Shown here one piece after another: positions 60,309 through 64,000 of a stretch of 64,000 nt of DNA. Position 1 is the stretch's first letter. Every line of letters starts with the position of its first letter. The DNA is taken from the NCBI RefSeq assembly GCF_025642785.1, contig NZ_JANZKU010000010.1, forward strand, positions 62,001-126,000, read 5' to 3'. The notes under the pieces are model-generated. The model was not told the DNA's origin. It worked only from the letters and a program-made list of their open reading frames with translations, and did not search any database. Source of the DNA: Pseudomonas sp. RIT-PI-AD. GTDB taxonomy: Bacteria; Pseudomonadota; Gammaproteobacteria; Pseudomonadales; Pseudomonadaceae. The position numbers and the translations under genes were made by a program.

Positions 60309-60731
60309 GTAAACTCCTCCCTGTAAACAAACGGCGTTGACTGAATCGTTCAGCCAGGCGGCGATTTTACCGCTTTGATTTCGCTCCTTACTGTGAGGAC
60401 TGCCACAGTCATGTCATGGGTTGTAGCGGGCGAGGAGCGCTTGCCACGTTTGGGTTCGCCGTCGAAGGACGGCGGAGCCTGATGCCGGTGGCCGTTTCGC
60501 TGAGTTCCAGGCGAACCGTTCGGTTATCGCCCGCCACGATCAAGCCGATTCGGCTCGATCCGCGTATGGCTGGCTGCGAAGTCGATCCCGTTCCCCCGGC
60601 GTTGGCTTCTGTGCGAGCGGCGCGCCGGTTGGTGGCGCTTCGGGATCGGCTCCGCCGCCCGTGGCCGTGGCGAATGCCTCAGCGGGTTCGAGGGGTATCC
60701 TGCGGCGGAGCCCTTTTTGCAGGTATCACGA
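60309..60731. other. Intergenic region without a recognised gene
   Basis: About 420 bases. The first 60 are AT-rich like the effector pair and may hold its promoter; the rest returns to high GC. Open frames here give low-complexity peptides with no family signature. Confidence 0.5.
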
Positions 60732-61153
60732 ATGATCGTTCCCCCCTTCAACGGCGCCAAGCTCGCCCTGCTGCTGGCGGACCGCATCCTGGTCTATCGG
60801 CGCGACGACAAGGCCGGCATTCCCTACCCCGACCATTGGGATCTGCCCGGCGGCGGCCGCGAGGGCGAGGAAAGCCCGGCGCAGTGCGCGCTGCGCGAGC
60901 TGGAGGAGAGTTCGCCCTGCGCCTGGCGCCGGAGCGGCTGTACTGGCAGCGACGCTACGCGGGCGTGCGGCCGCGAGCGTTGCCGAGCTATTTCCTGGTG
61001 GCGGACCTCACCGCCGCTGAGGTCGAGGCGATCCGCTTCGGTGAGGAGGGCCAGTTCTGGGAACTGATGGCCATCGATACCTTCCTCGAGCATCCCGAGG
61101 CGGTGCCCTATCTCCAGGCCCGGCTGCGCGACTACCTGGCGCAGCGCGGTTGA
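60732..61153 (+). pseudogene. Nudix hydrolase broken by a frameshift
   Basis: The 5' part (60732 to about 60910) encodes the Nudix fold start (LADRILVYRRDDKAG, DHWDLPGGGREGEES) up to ALRELEE; the 3' part continues in another frame with EFALRLAPERLYWQRRY to LRDYLAQRG. Adding one G in the GGAGGAGAG run near 60906 restores GX5EX7REUXEEXGU, with only the last Gly replaced by Ala. This shows a single-base deletion or a sequencing error. Intact it would be about 140 residues. It is convergent with the gamma carbonic anhydrase gene. Confidence 0.75.
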
Positions 61154-61163
61154 GGCCGCGCCG

Positions 61164-61706
61164 TCAGCGGTCGTAGCCCTCGGCCAGGTGCAGGTCCTTG
61201 AGTTTCACGTAGTTGCCCGCGGTGTAGGCGAAGAAGGCGCGCTCCTTCTCGGTCAGCGGCCGCACCTGCTTCACCGGGCTGCCGACGTAGAGGAAGCCGC
61301 TCTCCAGGCGCTTGCCCGGCGGCACCAGGCTGCCGGCGCCGATGATCACCTCGCTCTCCACCACCGCGCCGTCCATGACGATGCTGCCCATGCCGACCAG
61401 GATGCGGTCGCCGAGGGTGCAGCCGTGCAGGGTCACCTTGTGGCCGACGGTGACCTCGTCGCCGAGGGTCAGCGGGAAGCCGGCGGGGTTGAAGGGGCCG
61501 GCGTGGGTGATGTGCAGGACGCTGCCGTCCTGGATGCTGGTGCGCGCGCCGATGTGGATGCGCTGCATGTCGCCACGGATCACCGTGAGCGGCCAGACCG
61601 AGCTGTCCTCGCCCAGGGTCACGTCGCCGATGACCACGGCGGAGGCGTCGACGAACACCCGTTCGCCGAGCTGGGGCGCCTGGCCCCGGTAATTCCGAAT
61701 CGTCAC
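61164..61706 (-). CDS. Gamma-class carbonic anhydrase-like hexapeptide protein
   Basis: A 180-residue left-handed beta-helix protein with repeated hexapeptides. The zinc-ligand histidines appear in THAGPFN and the VGHKVTLHGC loop, and the ADIRGD-like segment reads VIRGDMQRIHIG. Start is a GTG at 61706 with AGAGG upstream; an open frame continues far upstream through prlC as a shadow. It matches PA0066. Whether it hydrates CO2 or has another role is uncertain. Confidence 0.9.
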   Translation of the reverse strand: MTIRNYRGQAPQLGERVFVDASAVVIGDVTLGEDSSVWPLTVIRGDMQRIHIGARTSIQDGSVLHITHAGPFNPAGFPLTLGDEVTVGHKVTLHGCTLGDRILVGMGSIVMDGAVVESEVIIGAGSLVPPGKRLESGFLYVGSPVKQVRPLTEKERAFFAYTAGNYVKLKDLHLAEGYDR

Positions 61707-61829
61707 GATAGAAACCTCTCGGGCTGCGGTGTCAGCCGATTCTAAATTAAGATGCGGGCCATGCAGGGTGTGAGAACGCCACCGGGTTGTGGTCACACCC
61801 TTACTCTTTTCCGTACGCAGGTGAATGCC

Positions 61830-63893
61830 GTGACTGCCCGCAATCCCCTTCTGCAAGACTTCGACCTCCCCCCCTACGCCGAGATTCGCCCGGAACACGT
61901 CGAGCCGGCCATCGCGCGCATCCTCGCCGACAGCCGCGCCGCCCTCGGCCCCCTGCTGGAAAGCCAGCGCGAGCACCCCAGCTGGAACGGCCTGGTGCTG
62001 GCGCTGGACGAACTGGGCGAGCGCCTGGGCCGCGCCTGGAGCCCGGTGAGCCACCTCAACGCGGTGTGCAACGGTGCCGAACTGCGCGCCGCCTATGAAG
62101 CCTGCCTGCCGATGCTGTCGGAATACTGGACCGAACTGGGCCAGAATCGCGCGCTGTTCCAGGCCTACGAGGCGCTCGCCAGCAGCCCGGAGGCCGAGGG
62201 TTTCGATGTGGCGCAGAAGACCATCCTCGAACACGCCCTGCGGGATTTCCGCCTATCCGGCATCGACCTGCCGGAAGCCGAGCAGAAGCGCTACGGCGAA
62301 ATCCAGATGAAGCTCTCCGAACTGACCAGCGCTTTCTCCAACCAGTTGCTCGACGCCACCCAGGCCTGGACCAAGCACGTCACCGACGAGGCCGCGCTGG
62401 CCGGGCTCACCGACTCGGCCAAGGCGCAGATGAAACAGGCGGCCGAGGCCAAGGGCCTGGACGGCTGGCTGATCACCCTGGAGTTCCCCAGCTACTACGC
62501 GGTGATGACCTACGCCGACGACCGCGGCCTGCGCGAAGAGCTGTACGCCGCCTACTGCACCCGCGCTTCCGACCAGGGGCCGAATGCCGGCCGCTTCGAC
62601 AACGGTCCGCTGATGGCGCAGATCCTCGACCTGCGCCAGGAGCTGGCGAAGCTGCTCGGCTTCGACAACTTCGCCGAGCTGAGCCTGGCGACCAAGATGG
62701 CCGAGTCCAGCGAGCAGGTGCTGAACTTCCTGCGCGACCTGGCCCGCCGCAGCAAGCCGTTCGCCGAGCGCGACCTGGTGGAGCTGCGCGCCTTCGCCGC
62801 CGAGCAGGGCTGCGACGACCTGCAGAGCTGGGACGTCGGCTACTACAGCGAGAAGTTGCGCGAGCAGCGCTACAGCATTTCCCAGGAAGCCCTGCGCGCC
62901 TACTTCCCGGTCGACAAGGTGCTCGACGGGCTGTTCGCCCTCGTGCAGCAGCTCTACGGCATCGAGATCGCCGAGCTGCACGACTTCGAGAGCTGGCACC
63001 CGGACGTGCGCCTGTTCGAGATCCGCGAGAACGGCGAGCACGTCGGGCGTTTCTTCTTCGACCTCTACGCCCGCGCCAACAAGCGCGGCGGCGCCTGGAT
63101 GGACGGCGCCCGCGACAAGCGCCGCACGGCGCGCGGCGAACTGGTCAGCCCGGTGGCCAACCTGGTGTGCAACTTCACCCCGCCGGTGACGAATGCGGCG
63201 GGCGAGGCGCAACCGGCGCTGCTGACCCACGACGAAGTGACCACCCTGTTCCACGAGTTCGGCCACGGCCTGCACCACCTGCTCACCCGCGTCGAGCACG
63301 CCGGCGCGTCCGGGATCAACGGGGTGGCTTGGGACGCGGTGGAATTGCCCAGCCAGTTCATGGAGAACTGGTGCTGGGAGCCGGAGGGCCTGGCGCTGAT
63401 CTCCGGGCATTACCAGACCGGCGAGGCGCTGCCCCGGGACCTGCTGGACAAGATGCTGGCGGCGAAGAACTTCCAGTCCGGCTTGGGCATGCTGCGCCAG
63501 CTGGAGTTCTCGCTGTTCGACTTCGAGCTGCATGCCACCCACGGCGACGGGCCCAGCGTGCTGGAGGTGCTCGAAGGCATCCGCGACGAGATGTCGGTGC
63601 TGCGGCCGCCGGCCTACAACCGCTTCCCCAATAGCTTCGCGCACATCTTCGCCGGCGGTTACGCGGCGGGTTACTACAGCTACAAGTGGGCGGAAGTGCT
63701 GTCCGCCGACGCCTTCTCCAAGTTCGAGGAAGACGGCGTGCTCAACCCGCAGACCGGCCGCGCCTTCCGCGACGCCATCCTGGCCCGCGGCGGCTCCCAG
63801 GCGCCGATGCTGCTGTTCGTCGACTTCCGCGGCCGCGAGCCGAGCATCGACGCGCTGCTGCGCCACCTGGGCCTGAGCGCGGAGGCGGCATGA
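61830..63893 (+). CDS. prlC: Oligopeptidase A
   Basis: A 687-residue M3-family zinc metallopeptidase that degrades peptides, including cleaved signal peptides. The N terminus (NPLLQDFDLPPYAEIRPEHVEPAI) is typical, the active site is HEFGH (His475-His479) followed by the third ligand region VAWDAVELPSQFMENW, and the C-terminal YAAGYYSYKWAEVL is conserved. GTG at 61830 with AGGTGA upstream is chosen over earlier in-frame starts that would add 26 residues. Divergent from the carbonic anhydrase gene. Confidence 0.96.
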   Translation: MTARNPLLQDFDLPPYAEIRPEHVEPAIARILADSRAALGPLLESQREHPSWNGLVLALDELGERLGRAWSPVSHLNAVCNGAELRAAYEACLPMLSEYWTELGQNRALFQAYEALASSPEAEGFDVAQKTILEHALRDFRLSGIDLPEAEQKRYGEIQMKLSELTSAFSNQLLDATQAWTKHVTDEAALAGLTDSAKAQMKQAAEAKGLDGWLITLEFPSYYAVMTYADDRGLREELYAAYCTRASDQGPNAGRFDNGPLMAQILDLRQELAKLLGFDNFAELSLATKMAESSEQVLNFLRDLARRSKPFAERDLVELRAFAAEQGCDDLQSWDVGYYSEKLREQRYSISQEALRAYFPVDKVLDGLFALVQQLYGIEIAELHDFESWHPDVRLFEIRENGEHVGRFFFDLYARANKRGGAWMDGARDKRRTARGELVSPVANLVCNFTPPVTNAAGEAQPALLTHDEVTTLFHEFGHGLHHLLTRVEHAGASGINGVAWDAVELPSQFMENWCWEPEGLALISGHYQTGEALPRDLLDKMLAAKNFQSGLGMLRQLEFSLFDFELHATHGDGPSVLEVLEGIRDEMSVLRPPAYNRFPNSFAHIFAGGYAAGYYSYKWAEVLSADAFSKFEEDGVLNPQTGRAFRDAILARGGSQAPMLLFVDFRGREPSIDALLRHLGLSAEAA

Positions 63894-64000
63894 GCGAGGC
63901 CGAGGCGCCGAAGAAACGCTTCATCGCCGGTGCCGTATGCCCGGCGTGCAGCGCCCAGGACACCATCCGCATGTGGAGCTTGGACGATGTGCCGCACCGC
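63890..64000 (+). CDS. YheV-family putative zinc-ribbon protein (3' end outside the window)
   Basis: Its ATG overlaps the prlC stop (ATGA). The 37 visible residues include FIAGAVCPACSAQDTIRMW, the first CPxC half of a zinc ribbon. By position it corresponds to PA0068 and its position directly behind prlC is conserved. Confidence 0.85.
   Translation, partial: MSEAEAPKKRFIAGAVCPACSAQDTIRMWSLDDVPHR

Noticed and set aside
60416-60731. Upstream part of a long frame leading into the Nudix 3' half
   Set aside because: No domain, no ribosome site; the true Nudix start at 60732 is in another frame, and only the frameshift joins them.

Overview
The window is high-GC Pseudomonas chromosome, most like the P. 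aeruginosa lineage. It starts inside gyrB, just past the origin cluster dnaA-dnaN-recF-gyrB. From memory, its backbone follows the order of P. aeruginosa PAO1: gyrB, plsC/lptA, gmhB, glyS-glyQ, tag, htrB, pilZ, yhhQ, trkA-rsmB-fmt-def, a LysM protein, dprA, tsaC, qor, hemF, aroE, plcB and partners, trpB-trpA/trpI, osmC, and finally a HAD phosphatase, a gamma carbonic anhydrase, prlC and a zinc-finger gene. No database could be searched, so families are recognised from motifs and synteny, and the species is left open.

Four blocks interrupt the backbone. (1) 1.6-14.8 kb, between gyrB and plsC, is a catabolic island. It carries the homogentisate pathway (maiA, an hmgR-like IclR regulator, hmgA, fahA), then a GntR regulator, an aromatic-acid type MFS importer, three SDR dehydrogenases, a two-domain NIPSNAP-like protein, a 3-ketosteroid-dehydrogenase-like flavoprotein and an OprD porin. 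The same 17-bp palindrome (ATTACG-N5-CGTAAT) lies just after a TTGAC -35 element at maiA, hmgA and the MFS gene. This suggests that one regulator joins the dehydrogenase cluster to homogentisate breakdown: an imported hydroxylated alicyclic compound could be oxidised and aromatised into the homogentisate pathway. (2) 36.4-40.5 kb is an iron-responsive FecI/FecR/TonB-receptor system behind a Fur-box-like site, followed by ABM, SDR and AraC genes. Three phased 13-mers lie upstream of the AraC gene. (3) 44.1-49.4 kb is a second FecI/FecR/TonB-receptor system on the other strand, bracketed by two arrays of alternating palindromes of one family, between pbpG and trpA. (4) 58.9-60.4 kb is an AT-rich insert with two overlapping genes. 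They look like a peptidoglycan-targeting effector (transglycosylase-like region plus LysM) and an exported partner, probably its immunity protein. A copy of a roughly 125-bp dispersed repeat borders it.

Regulatory elements include a well-formed candidate preQ1-I riboswitch controlling the queuosine-precursor transporter yhhQ, a candidate TrpI site between trpI and trpBA, a candidate GntR palindrome upstream of the SDR operon, and several intrinsic terminators. A Nudix hydrolase gene near 60.9 kb is broken by an apparent one-base deletion. No rRNA, tRNA, CRISPR array or transposase gene was seen.
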